From Phytophthora colocasiae (lineage: Eukaryota; Oomycota; Peronosporomycetes; Peronosporales; Peronosporaceae): a stretch of 64,000 bases of DNA. A program made the position numbers and the translations under genes. Shown here piece after piece: positions 1 to 10,641 of this stretch (positions are counted from its first letter, which is position 1; each line of letters starts with the position of its first letter). Location of the stretch: contig JAGKQI010000091.1 of the NCBI GenBank assembly GCA_018806915.1, positions 2,604,001 through 2,668,000 of the forward strand, read 5' to 3'. A model generated the notes under the pieces. That model saw only the letters and a list, made by a program, of their open reading frames with translations, did not search any database and had not been told where the DNA came from.

Positions 1-338
1 AAACGAAAATGTGCCATCGATAGCGGATGTTTTGGCCGGTTTTGGTTGGTGACTTGATACCGAAAAGATTCCCTTTTGGAGAAGAGGTCGTAATGGAACT
101 TTCACCCCGGCAAGCACTCGATTTTCCGTGCACATATACATCGTAATACTCCCAAAGTATCGAGACAAATCGCCAGCTCCTTTACGCTACTTTTCACGCG
201 AAAACTATCTCGAATAGGTGAAAACTCGGCAGTAATTAGGTTATAGAAGACATCAGTCTGGACTACGATATCAAACAGGGAGTAACTGAGCCAGAATCCG
301 ATCTTGTCGGTATCCAGATGGATCTCTCTCATCGATGC
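1..338 (-). pseudogene. CRN-like gene relic, segment downstream of the Copia-1 insertion
   Basis: The minus strand has a short open stretch from 332 to 102. It continues the style of the minus-strand coding stretch on the far side of Copia-1 (28127-28563). The sequence GATGC occurs both at 334-338 and at 28127-28131, so these were neighbours before the insertion. The two stretches are not in the same frame: a TAG at 28131-28133 ends the upstream one. Either the gene was already broken or an intron lies here. I judge it related to the Crinkler-type ATPase/nuclease region from overall resemblance only, and no catalytic motif is visible in this part. From 1 to 101 I see no clear coding. Confidence 0.35.
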
Positions 339-517
339 TAACAGAATGTGTACACTAGATCTTCACACGCAAAGATATACAACTTGTTGATAAGAAGGGA
401 AATCTTGGACTGAGGCTTCCTGCCCTGCGACTCTTGAGCGGAGGATCTTTTTACCTACGGTAGATCTTTTAACTGCTGCGATTGCTCAGTCTTTCAACAC
501 GGATGCCGTTTCCAACA
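339..517 (-). repeat. Copia-1 3' LTR
   Basis: This 179-bp LTR on the minus strand starts TGTTGGAAAC at 517 and ends ATTCTGTTA at 339. It matches 27948-28126 with about two differences. The stop codon of the pol ORF (486-488) lies inside it. Confidence 0.92.
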
Positions 518-1797
518 CGCCCTCCTCCGAAGACAGCATCTTCGGAAGATGGTCCTTGGTCATGCCGATCATGTCACTCAGCATCTCGAAACGATCACCT
601 GCAAGGGGTTTAGTCATCAGGTCAGAAGGATTATCGTTGGTCTTTACCTTCCATAGGTCGACCGTCTTTTTAGCAACCTGATCTCGGACGTAGTGCCACC
701 TTAATTCGATATGTCGCGTTCGGCGACTGTAGGTTGGGTTTGTCGCCATGACGAACGCCGCTTGATTGTCGATGCCTAGACGAAAGTTGATCTGCAACTT
801 CTGGAAAACTTCGATCAGCACATTTCGGAGACCTTGCCCTTCCATGCAAGACTCACAAGCTGCCACATACTCCGCTTCGGCTGTAGATTGCGCCACGATG
901 CTCTGACGTCGAGAGGCCCATGAGATGGCTCCACCGGCCATGCAGTGAACGTAACCAGTTACACTCTTCCTCGTATCGGGGTCATTGCCCCAGTCGGAAT
1001 CACAGAAACCGTCAATGACGAGCTCGTCCTCCTGCGCTGCCGCCTTGTCGGACGAATACACAATTCCTTGGCTCTTGGTTCCGACAAGGTACCGCAGCAC
1101 ACGTTTTGCTGCACCAATGTGCTGCTGCGTCGGGTTCTGCACGAATCTGCTCAATTGTCCAATCACGTACGCTAGATCTGGCCTGGTGCACGTCGCAAGA
1201 TACATCAGTGATCCGATAAGCTCTCTGTACGGAAACACCTTGCCATGGTCCGGTGCTTTCTTCTTTGGGGAGGTGTCCGTGTCATTCACAGTAAGTCTCA
1301 TATTAGTTTCCATTGGGATCCTGCTGGGATGTGCATCGCTGAAGTTGAAACGCTCAATAATCTCTTCACAGTATCGCGTCTGGTGAAGTTTAATCGAGTC
1401 CTCGTTTTGCTCAACCTCAACTCCCAAGTACGTGCTTAACAGTCCCTGGTCTTTTAGTCCGTAGTCACTATCAAGCTGACTGAACATCGTGTTTTTAAAT
1501 GCGATATCTTTCGTTGCACACAAGATATCATCGACATACAGCAAAACAATTGCAAATACGCCATCGTGATCGTAGTAGTACAGGAATGGCTCCGTGCTGC
1601 ATTGCTTAAAGCCGTATCGAATGAACCAGCCGTTCACTTCAGTGTTCCACTCACGACCGCTTTGTCGGAGCCCGTATAGCGCCTTGTTAATCACGTAGAC
1701 CATCCCATTGGTCTCGCATGGATACCCTTCGAGCGACTCCAGGTACTGTTTGATGGCGAGCCATGCGTTCAAGTAGGCAGTATTGATGTCACCTTGA
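486..1797 (-). pseudogene. Copia-1 pol, 3' part: reverse transcriptase and RNase H
   Basis: This continues the Copia-1 RT begun at 24274. It contains the RT palm motifs GDINTAYLNAW and YVDDI, then a Ty1/copia RNase H with CDSDWGND, the STAEAEY motif and a TRHIELRWHYVR end. The open frame extends on to 1922, but that upstream end reads into the LTR of Gypsy-1 and is not part of the protein. Counting the TAAA duplication once joins ...LPIY to QGDIN in frame. The role was to copy element RNA into DNA and degrade the RNA strand. It is separated from its own Gag and integrase by 22.5 kb, so it cannot be expressed as the normal polyprotein. Confidence 0.9.
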
Positions 1798-1801
1798 TAA
1801 A

Positions 1802-3405
1802 TGTGAAGCTGTGGATTCAAATTTTCTATCTGGACACCGCCTCCCAGAGCCACCCAATATGTCGAGAGGTGATTGGCTGAGGCATCGAGTACCTGGGACT
1901 GAGCTGTGGAACACATTTTCACCTTATTGCTTTAGGACTTCCGGAATCCGGACTTCCAGAATCCGGATGCCCGACCACGATCGGAGTCCACTATTCAGGA
2001 ATCAAGTCCACCATGTGGTGCCCAAGTGAATTCCTGGTGCGTACTTCCGGAATCCAGATCCAGATTTCAAGAATCTGGATGCCATTCCAGTCAGGGCTAA
2101 GGACTCAAGAATCCAGTCGCCCATACACAGACCAAGTGTATTCCGGATACATGCTTGCAGTACTGAACTGAGGACTTCCGGATTCCAAGGATCGGGAATC
2201 CAGATGACCAAGGGCGTCCGGACCCTGCCTGATTTGTACCCAGTATATACATTGAGGTTCGGAGTATACTCAAGCCAAGTCAAGACCGACCGACCAAGAC
2301 GACCGACCAGGATGTGTTCGGCACCAGCCGGAATTCTTCGGGGTTCCGCGCCAGAGACACGCGCCTCCTGATGAGTGTGCGCTTCCTATAGTGAAAACAA
2401 GATGTTAGCAGAATCTTTAGCAGAAGACTTGTATATAAATAACAGAGAGTTCAATTTGCCACCAAGGGCGCAAGTGGTCTTCTGGAAGGTTTTCCTGGAG
2501 GATACTGCAAAGCACTGCGGACCAGCCTCTTGTCAGAGGGCTTCGAGTTAGCTGAGCCAGCGTACGGCCGCGTCGACTGCGTACATCGCCGCGGGACTCT
2601 CCACAAAGGTTCGAGACCAAGTTGGGTAAGTGATCCGGCGGCGCATCCGGAAGGGATCTTCCTATTTCATATTCCAGTTGGAATCCGGATTCCGGATTCA
2701 CATTTCATATTATAACTGCGTTTTGGGAGGTTGTTAGTAGTTGGCCCCTTGGAACTGTATTGAATTAACTACTGTGTGATTGGACGTTTGCATCTGGATT
2801 CCTATTCTAGATTGCATTTGGATTTTGGATATTTGGATATACAGGCATCTGGATATCCTGATCTTGGATATTGTCTTCCGGAAACCAAGTGGTTATCCGG
2901 AAGTGGTGCGCTTGTTAGGGTCCCGGAACTGAGTCAGTGTTCCGGAAGTAGACCCCGTCGACTGGCATTGGGAGTGCCCACCGCTCGAGGGCCACAAAGA
3001 ATAAGAGCGGCTGCGTGTTTTGCATATTAACTCTCTGTATTGTATTGGTTAACTGTTGGAAGAGGACTCTGCTAATAGTCTTTTGCCTTCCAGAAAATCA
3101 ACTGCATTTGGAAGTACTTTTGGTACTTTGGATCTTTGGATCTGATCACACCTGAAAGTAACTCACCTGGTGATACCCTTCGGATACTCGAAGACAAACG
3201 ACACCAAGGAGGATAACCACAAGGTCACACGCCAACTCCGCCTTCCGGATACCCATTGGATCCCGGAAGGTAGAGACTGACCCCAGTTCTCAAGTGTCAT
3301 CTGGAAGTTTCCTTCCAGAATCGGACTGGCCACCAGCTATACGTTCTGGGCGACCGGTTTTTTTTCTTTCAGAAAGTCCGGAAAGTGTTCACCCACCTCG
3401 TCACA
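1802..3405 (+). repeat. Gypsy-1 5' LTR
   Basis: This 1604-bp LTR matches 22669-24269 almost completely. Visible differences are two C/T changes, a 1-bp indel in an A-containing run, a 3-bp indel and one T-run length change. It is rich in palindromic TCCGGA words, for example the cluster at 1928-1972. A TATATAAATA-like box is at 2432-2440. The open frames inside it (2417-2701, 2776-3030 and others) are not supported as genes. Confidence 0.92.
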
Positions 3406-3407
3406 GC

Positions 3408-3425
3408 TGGTGCGCGTGCCCGGAT
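3408..3425 (+). promoter_or_regulatory. Gypsy-1 primer-binding site
   Basis: Two bases after the 5' LTR the sequence TGGTGCGCGTGCCCGG begins with TGG, complementary to a tRNA 3' CCA end. It continues into a stretch whose complement resembles a tRNA acceptor and T-arm. The tRNA identity was not assigned. Confidence 0.65.
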
Positions 3426-3490
3426 TCGATACCGAAAGGGTTTTACCGAGTTATTTTTATATATTTTTTGATTAGTTTCAGGGGTTCTGA

Positions 3491-5033
3491 GTGCTAACTA
3501 ACTTTCTGATAGTAGTTGTGATGGTTGGAAGTGAAAGCGCACGCAGAGGAGGAGACGCGGATTCTGGAAGCGGAATGGCATCCAGATCGTCGCGTCGGTT
3601 GAAGGGGCAGCAGCCTGAAGAGCATGAGGATTTGGATACTATCATGAAGAAAGCTCGTCAGGCCAACGCTGCGAAGCGAAAGGCTGCCCAAGAGGCGAAG
3701 GAGTCGTCGGATCATCTGGAAGAAGAATCTGAATCCTCCGTTCAGGAAGCGCACCACGCAAGTCTGGATGGAAGTGATTCGGAAGAGATTTCGGAAGGAG
3801 ACGACGACCCTGGGCTGGAGGAATCTGGATCCATGTCGGATCCGGATGCAGAAGAGTCCGGATCGGAAGGTGATCCGGATGTGGAAGCCGAGAACGAGTC
3901 CGGTCTGGAGGAGTTCACGGCTGGTGAGGAGTCTGAGGTCGTCGGAAGTGATGCTGAAGATTCTGGAAGAGAAGCGTCGGGAGATGATGCTGTCGAGATC
4001 GAAGACCCTACGGAGGATGGAGTTCAGGACTCTCCTCCGGAAGGTGCGAATCTAGATGCCGAACCTGATGTTCGAGAAGAGTCGCCACGAGTGAAGCAGG
4101 AAGCTCGCCCGTTGTCGCCGGTTCAGGAAGAAACTGTGCTTGAGGATACCAACATGTCTTCGCCAGTGATTCCGGAAATCCGGATGCCAACATTGTATCC
4201 TGATGAGCCGCCGTTCTCGGCGCCCCCAGAAGAGCCTCGTCAAGAAGCTACCAGGTTTGGTATTCCGGATTCCAGAATGGAAGAATCTCCGGAAGCACCG
4301 CCGGGGACGCCGGAAGTCCAGATGAGCGGAATCCAGATGAAGGCATATGTGGCTGAACAAGTGAGGCGTTGGGAACGTGACAACTTCGAAAGGAGCTTCG
4401 CACCTGATGTCGGATATGATTGGCCGCCACTATACCTGAATCCTGAAGGTTTCATTCAGGCTGCCTTGATGACTTCGGAACACCTGAACCGCCGGATGTT
4501 GATGCCGGCTCAGACGGACGCCTGGATTTCAGAACTCCAGATTCAACGTCGGTCATTTGGAAGGGCACTAGATCTTCAGGGTGCCATGATCCCGCCGAAG
4601 GAGTTTTCGCCTCGTGAATGCATCGCAGTACTGCAGACAATGCTTTTCGAAGCGGGATTTGGATTTGTGAATTTGGTGCCTGGATGGTTCCGGACGCGAG
4701 TTTTCAAAGTGCATCCGGATCTGGTTCGGCAAGTTGTTGGAGAAATGTTGCAGCTATTGGTCGTGGAGATGATCGAATGGAGACAACTAGTGACGCGAGC
4801 TCAGGAGTACGCCCGGATTCTGATGACAACTGGAAGGGAACAACTTTGTCAAGTACATCCGGAAGCCCAATTTCAGGGTGAAGGTGTATTCATGTCGGAT
4901 TACGAGGTATCTCTGCTGGGACGAGACTTCACTAGACAACTGAAGGCATCTGGATTCCGGAAGGTTCGGAGTCCTCGCGGACCCACCTATCAGGAAATCC
5001 GGCCGAAGCGAGTGCAACGTGTAATGCCTCGGC
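3491..5033 (+). pseudogene. Gypsy-1 gag, N-terminal part (interrupted by Copia-2)
   Basis: The first 514 codons of the gag frame start at 3491, or more likely at the ATG at 3521, which is followed by a hydrophilic start. About residues 40-230 are very acidic and Ser/Glu/Asp-rich, followed by Pro/Glu-rich and then more globular sequence with no recognised domain. The frame is cut at 5033 by Copia-2 (target duplication TCGGC). Skipping from 5033 to 10642 keeps the same frame. An N-terminal extension of this size before the classic gag domain is unusual. Its function is unknown. Confidence 0.75.
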
Positions 5034-5365
5034 TGTTGGAATTCGTATTGATCTGGCCTAAAACAGTAAGGAGCTGTTGCTAGCGGTAAAAGGACCAGCG
5101 ACAGCGGAGAGAAGACCAGCAGCAGCGGAACCAGCAGCAGTGTGTCCAGCGGGAGCGGCAACTAGGACGTTGGGGAAGCTACGGGTGAGAACGCTAGAGA
5201 AGATGAAGCACAGGCCGTACATGTAGCACCTGAAGGAACGAGCTGAGCTCGTTGAGATTGCTAGCAGAACAGAGAGGAACAAGGCTAACAATCAATCTAT
5301 CAGTCTTTCATTTCCTTTGAGGTGCACAAGTCAAACTACTGGCCTAACCGATCCACTTCCCAACA
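5034..5365 (+). repeat. Copia-2 5' LTR
   Basis: This 332-bp LTR is identical to 10305-10636 except one base. Its minus-strand open frame (5058-5291) recurs in the other LTR and is not a gene. Confidence 0.93.
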
Positions 5366-5378
5366 GGGTTATGAGCCC
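5366..5378 (+). promoter_or_regulatory. Copia-2 primer-binding site, complementary to the initiator tRNA anticodon arm
   Basis: GGGTTATGAGCCC directly follows the LTR. Its complement, GGGCTCATAACCC, matches the anticodon stem-loop of eukaryotic initiator tRNA-Met (loop CUCAUAA). Copia-type elements are known to prime from an internal half-tRNA-iMet. Copia-1 has the same 13-mer at 27947-27935 on the minus strand. Confidence 0.75.
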
Positions 5379-5415
5379 AAACCCTGGCTTTCCCGCCCAA
5401 CGGAACGAGTCTAAG

Positions 5416-8400
5416 ATGTCCAAGCCGATGAAGTACACGTCAGAAGGCATCCCAAAGAACTGGGATGGGAAGGACTGGCAGACGTATAAGTGGGCCATGA
5501 GGACAGTGTTCAAGGAACAAGATTTGTTAAAGATCGTAGACCGACAGCTGACGAAGTCAATGCTCTCCACCGAAGAGACTGAGGCTGACTTTGACAAGAA
5601 GCAGACAAAGATCTTGAGGATGATCGGTACATCAGTGCCACCAGAGATCTTACACCAAATCCGGACGGCGGAGGTCGGATCGGATATGTGGGACGCTCTG
5701 TGTGATTTATTCGAGAACAAAGTGAACAAGACAGTCAAGGTTCATACAATCCGTCGACTAGTGACAGAGTTGTGGAACACAAAACTTTTACCTGGTGGCG
5801 ATGCAAATCTACACCTCTGTAAGATGTTCAACTTGCGCACTGAGCTGGTGAATATGCAGTACACTCTCGAAGATGTCGACATGGTCGAAATGTTGCTCGA
5901 GAGTCTGCCTGAGCTAGCGGAGTTCGAGACTTTGAAGTCGTCAGTTCGCTATGGAGCCGATACTAGTGTATACACACCCACCAAGGTCCGTGAACTCATA
6001 CGAGCAGCAGCATCACGTCAGACTGAGTTTCACGGTAAGCGTGGGACTGGAACGGGGCAGAATATGAGTCAGAAAAGCGCTGGAAACAAAGCTGGTGCTA
6101 AAGGAAAGCCCGAAAATCAGCAACAGCAGAAGCTTACCCTTGGGTCCAAAGGATATAAGGAGGGTAGGAAGTGTTACGCGTGTGGTAGTGGAGACCATAT
6201 CAGAGCTAACTGCCCACAGAAGTCGAAACAGAACGCCATCAGTGCAGGGGACAATGACCAGAAGCAGAAACAGCGAGGTCTCTGTACGCTTCGACGCACA
6301 AACGCGATCACCAAGATCCCACGTCATGACGAAGTATCAGGACAAGGAGTGGTGACTGGCGTGCTGGATGCGGAGCCCAACACGGTTTTTAGTGTTGATT
6401 CAAGTGGTCAAGTTCTGGATGTGACAGAAAAAGAGTGCGAAGCTGTCGAGGACAGTACCGTTGGTTGGTGGTATTTTGATACGGCGTCGAACGCCCATGT
6501 GACCGGAAATCGCGCTCAATACGTGAGTTTCACTGAAGATACAACAACCAGCCAAAGTGTGCATGGTGTCACACCGAACTTAGCATCCAAGATTGCCGGA
6601 GTTGGAACTGTTGCTGTGAAAACGTGGGTGGATGGTGTGCAGAAAGTGTTCCACATCGAAGATGTATGCTACGTCCCAGACGCGGAGTATGGGTTGTTTT
6701 CACCTGGACTTGCACTTAAACAAGGATTTGATTTCAAACAAGAGCATGCGACAATGAACTTTCGAGTACTGCTAAGAGGCGAAGAGGTGGCGATCGCTAC
6801 ACCGCATGACTCAACGTGGGGCTTCATTGCCGAGTTTACAGCGTCAAAGGAGCAGGCGGAACGTTCAGGCCCACCAATATGCAATTTCACTGCAGCTGAA
6901 GGTGTTGCTCCGTTGAAGACGTGGCATGAGAGACTAGGCCATACATGTCCTCAGTACCTGAAGACCATGGTTGATCAAGGACTCGTCAAAGGAATGATGC
7001 TTAGCCAAAGACAACAGAACCAGGCATGTGATGCCTGTCACGTTGGCAAGCAGAAGCGAGCCCGTCGCAGGAAGAAGCTCAACCGCAAAACGCGAGTGCC
7101 GAATCAACTTGTATACGCAGACCTACTGATACCAAGTGAGGGTAATGGTACTCGTTACGAGGCGGTACTGATTATCATGGACGGACACTCAAGGTTCGTC
7201 ACGATGCATCTGCTAAAGAGCAAGACGGCTGAGGAGGTAAACGCTCGCATCAAGGAGTACGTGGCCTGGGCGGAACGTCAAGCTCGACGTAGCCAGACTG
7301 ACGGTGAAGCAGAGATCAAGTACCCTGTTCGACAAATTCTAACGGACAAAGGCGGTGAGTTCGTAAACTCGATGATAGCGAGCTGGTACGCGAGCAAAGG
7401 CATCGAGCACGTAAAAGTGGGGCCGAAAAGCTCTCAGTTGAACTTGTGTGAGCGCGCGCACCAGTCAATAGTGGAAATGACCAAGTCAATGATGCATCAC
7501 GCAGGTTTCCCACGTTCATTGTGGCCTGAAGCCCTTCGAAACGCTATCTACGTGAAAAACCGGGTATACAACAAAGGCACGAACGCTATCCCATTCGAAC
7601 AAATGTTTGGGAGCAAACCAGACATTCATCATATCAGGACATTTGGGTCGTTGGCGTACGTGCACGTCCCCGTAGCACCGGGGAGGCGCAAATATCACGA
7701 TAACGTCAAACTGGGTTTCGTGCTGGGCTATGCCGAAGATGTTGTTGGATGCAAGGTGTATTTCCCCGGTGAACACACTGCAAAGTTCGTGCCTGACTTG
7801 CGAGTGTCCGAGGACGTCATGTATCGCGATCGTCATACTGTTGATTTGAATGAACCTGATCTGGAGTCGCTAGTTTTCACAAGAATCTCTGGAAATGTTA
7901 TCTGTGGTACAAGTGACGATGAAGAAATGGGCACAGCTATAAGTGAGGGTGAACATGAATCTACGCGCAGAGAAAGCGTATTCGAGCCTCCAGTTAGTAA
8001 CGAGACCATGATGTTGGATAACACCTGTGAACTCGAAGAAGGCGCAAGAGTTGAATCAAGTCTCGGTGAAGTGGACGACAATGCACCCTCTAGCACCAAG
8101 AGAGTGTATACGGAGACAGGCTGTGAAATGTTGGCTGGTTTAGCTGATACCGGTGGAATTGAAACCGAGTCCGTAGTTGGAGTACACGGGTCTGTTCTGA
8201 GTGAGCAAGAAGATGCAGAGATCTACAGTGAAGCTGCCGAACTTAACAGTGTTCAAGATGACCCATGCTCAGGTAACGATCAGGACCAGGACTTCAACAC
8301 AGAAATAGATGATACATTCACAGTAGCCAGTGTATTTGCTCCGGTAAGTGAAAGAAACTGCAGTATCATGGAGGACATGGTGGCAGAGTATGACGGTGAT

Positions 8401-10264
8401 CTGGGTGAGTCAAGCACCGGCCAAATGGAGTCGGAAACCGAAACCGGGGGCGAAACTCCAAGACTCACGACTAAACGTATTCACCGCGATGAAACGCCCT
8501 CTGAAGAAGAGCGAGTAGAGCGCGCAGCAGATAAAACGACACCAAAAAGAACCCGCACTGGACTCAGAGAAGCGCACGAGCGTCGTCGACCGGGTTACCT
8601 GGACGACTACGTTGTGAACGCGTTGCAGAATACAAACCGAGTTCTCGATGTAAATGGCAAACCTATTCGAGCAAGCGATGTGAAGATCCCACGCAACCAT
8701 CGTGAAGCCATGCGATCCAAGTTTGCAGATTTCTGGAGACTTGCAGAATTGAAAGAGATGGCAGCACTCAAGGCCAAGGGAGTCCTCAAAGAAATTCCTG
8801 GCTCGGAAATGCCCAAGGATGCTCGTGCCATTAACACAATGTGGGTCTACGCGCTAAAGTCCGACCACCAGGGGTACATTATCCGGTTTAAAGGACGGAC
8901 TGTGGCGCTGGGGAACCACCAGAGGCCTGGAATTGATTTCCAAGAAACGTTTTCTCCTGTAGCGAGAATGTCTTCGTTTCGGCTGTTACTGGCACTTGCC
9001 GCAGCGTTGAATTTGCTGGTATTCGGTGGAGACATCAACACAGCTTACCTGAACGCGTGGCTCAACATTCCTCAATATGTGAGATCTATACCAGGTTTTC
9101 CGTGTGATATCGATGGCCACGTGTATATGGTGATGCGAGCACTGTATGGACTAAGACAGTCTGGACGCGAATGGAATTCGGAGCTAAATCAGTGGATGCT
9201 GAATCGCGGATTCCAGAGATCGCTGACTGAGCCATGCCTGTATTTCCTACTTGAAGGTGATACAATCGCCTACGTGCTTATTTACGTCGATGATATTCTC
9301 GTGGCAACAAACCATGAAGACTTCAAGGTGAAGCCCTTCAGCGATCTGAACGAAGTGTATGGAATCAAGGACCAGGGGCTTCTATCTCAGTACTTGGGAA
9401 TTGAAGTCAGTCAGACAAGTACGCATATTACTATCCGACAAGAAAAGTATGCACGCGAGATACTACAGAAGTTCGGGTTCGATGGTGCGCATGCAGTTGG
9501 AAATCCCATGGAAACTAACGCGCGACTAGTACCTGTTCAGGATGATGGAGAAAACGATACCAGTTTTCCCTATCGCGAGGCGATCGGAATGGTGATGTAT
9601 CTGGCGACTAGCACCAGGCCGGATTTAGCATTTGTCGTGAGCCAGCTGAGCCGCTTCGTGGCAAAACCCTCAACGAAGCACGTCGGAACCTTGAAGCGCG
9701 TGCTTCGATACCTGGTAGGGACAGTCGACTATGGAATTTCCTACGAAAGAGCGGAACATGTCGACGGTGACGTCGTGCTTAACGGTTATTGTGACAGCGA
9801 CTGGGCCAATGATCAAGAATCTCGCAAGAGTACAACGGGATTCGTCTTCACGACTTGCCGGTGGCGCAGTTTCCTGGATGTCAAGAAAGCAAAGCATCGT
9901 GGCCTTGTCGACGGCAGAGGCGGAATACATCGCAGCATGTGAAGCAACGATGGAGGCTATCGCAGAAAGCAACATCCTACAAGAGATTTTACCGAAGAAA
10001 GCTGTGGAATTAAAGCTGGGCATCGACAATCAAGCAGCGCTCATAATGGCTACAAATCCGACTTATAGTCGGCGCACAAGGCACATCAAGCTGCGTTGGC
10101 ACTTCGTGCGAGAGCAAGTGGAAAAGGGTGCCATCCATTTGCACAAGATCAAAGGAAATGTTAATCCAGCAGACTTCTTCACCAAACCTTTGGACAAAGT
10201 TCGGCTAAAGACCCTGTTGCACTTGATCGGGATTGGCAGCCAGAAGGACCTACAGCAACCGTAG
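5416..10264 (+). pseudogene. Copia-2 Gag-Pol polyprotein (one frameshift)
   Basis: I chose ATG 5416 as start; ATG 5371 lies inside the primer site. In order the protein shows a UBN2-like Gag and a CCHC knuckle CYACGSGDHIRANC (about residue 253). The aspartic protease motif is FDTASNAHVTG (about 350). The integrase has an HHCC zinc region from about 500 and a catalytic core with D in YADLL, D in DKGGEF and E in NLCERAH. The RT motifs are GDINTAYLNAW and YVDDILVAT (about 1290), followed by RNase H with CDSDW. The first frame ends at 9942. The RNase H C-terminus (STAEAEY, TRHIKLRWHFVR) continues in another frame to 10264, so a one-base indel lies near 9,855-9,865. Everything else is open, so this copy was functional very recently or the indel is a sequencing error. 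Confidence 0.92.
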
Positions 10265-10304
10265 TAGTTCTCTTGGTGATCGAAGCTATGCTTCGAGAAG
10301 GGTG

Positions 10305-10636
10305 TGTTGGAATTCGTATTGATCTGGCCTAAAACAGTAAGGAGCTGTTGCTAGCGGTAAAAGGACCAGCGACAGCGGAGAGAAGACCAGCAGCAGCGGA
10401 ACCAGCAGCAGTGTGTCCAGCGGGAGCGGCAACTAGGACGTTGGGGAAGCTACGGGTGAGAACGCTGGAGAAGATGAAGCACAGGCCGTACATGTAGCAC
10501 CTGAAGGAACGAGCTGAGCTCGTTGAGATTGCTAGCAGAACAGAGAGGAACAAGGCTAACAATCAATCTATCAGTCTTTCATTTCCTTTGAGGTGCACAA
10601 GTCAAACTACTGGCCTAACCGATCCACTTCCCAACA
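10305..10636 (+). repeat. Copia-2 3' LTR
   Basis: This 332-bp LTR is preceded by a purine-rich tract ending GAGAAGGGTG. A short inverted repeat (TCGAAGC...GCTTCGA) lies just upstream, at 10280-10296. Confidence 0.92.
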
Positions 10637-10641
10637 TCGGC

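Larger units (their letters stand above)
5034..10636 (+). mobile_element. Copia-2: young, nearly intact Ty1/copia element nested in Gypsy-1
   Basis: LTRs of 332 bp at 5034-5365 and 10305-10636 begin TGTTGGAATT and end CCCAACA. They differ at one site (A versus G in 'gctRgagaag'). The target duplication TCGGC is at 5029-5033 and 10637-10641. Inside is a single long polyprotein frame with one frameshift near 9,855-9,865. Near-identity of the LTRs implies a very recent insertion, later than Gypsy-1, which was later than Copia-1. Confidence 0.95.

Noticed and set aside
985..1386. Plus-strand frames over the Copia-1 RT/RNase H region
   Set aside because: They are shadows of the minus-strand pol frame, which carries all recognisable motifs.
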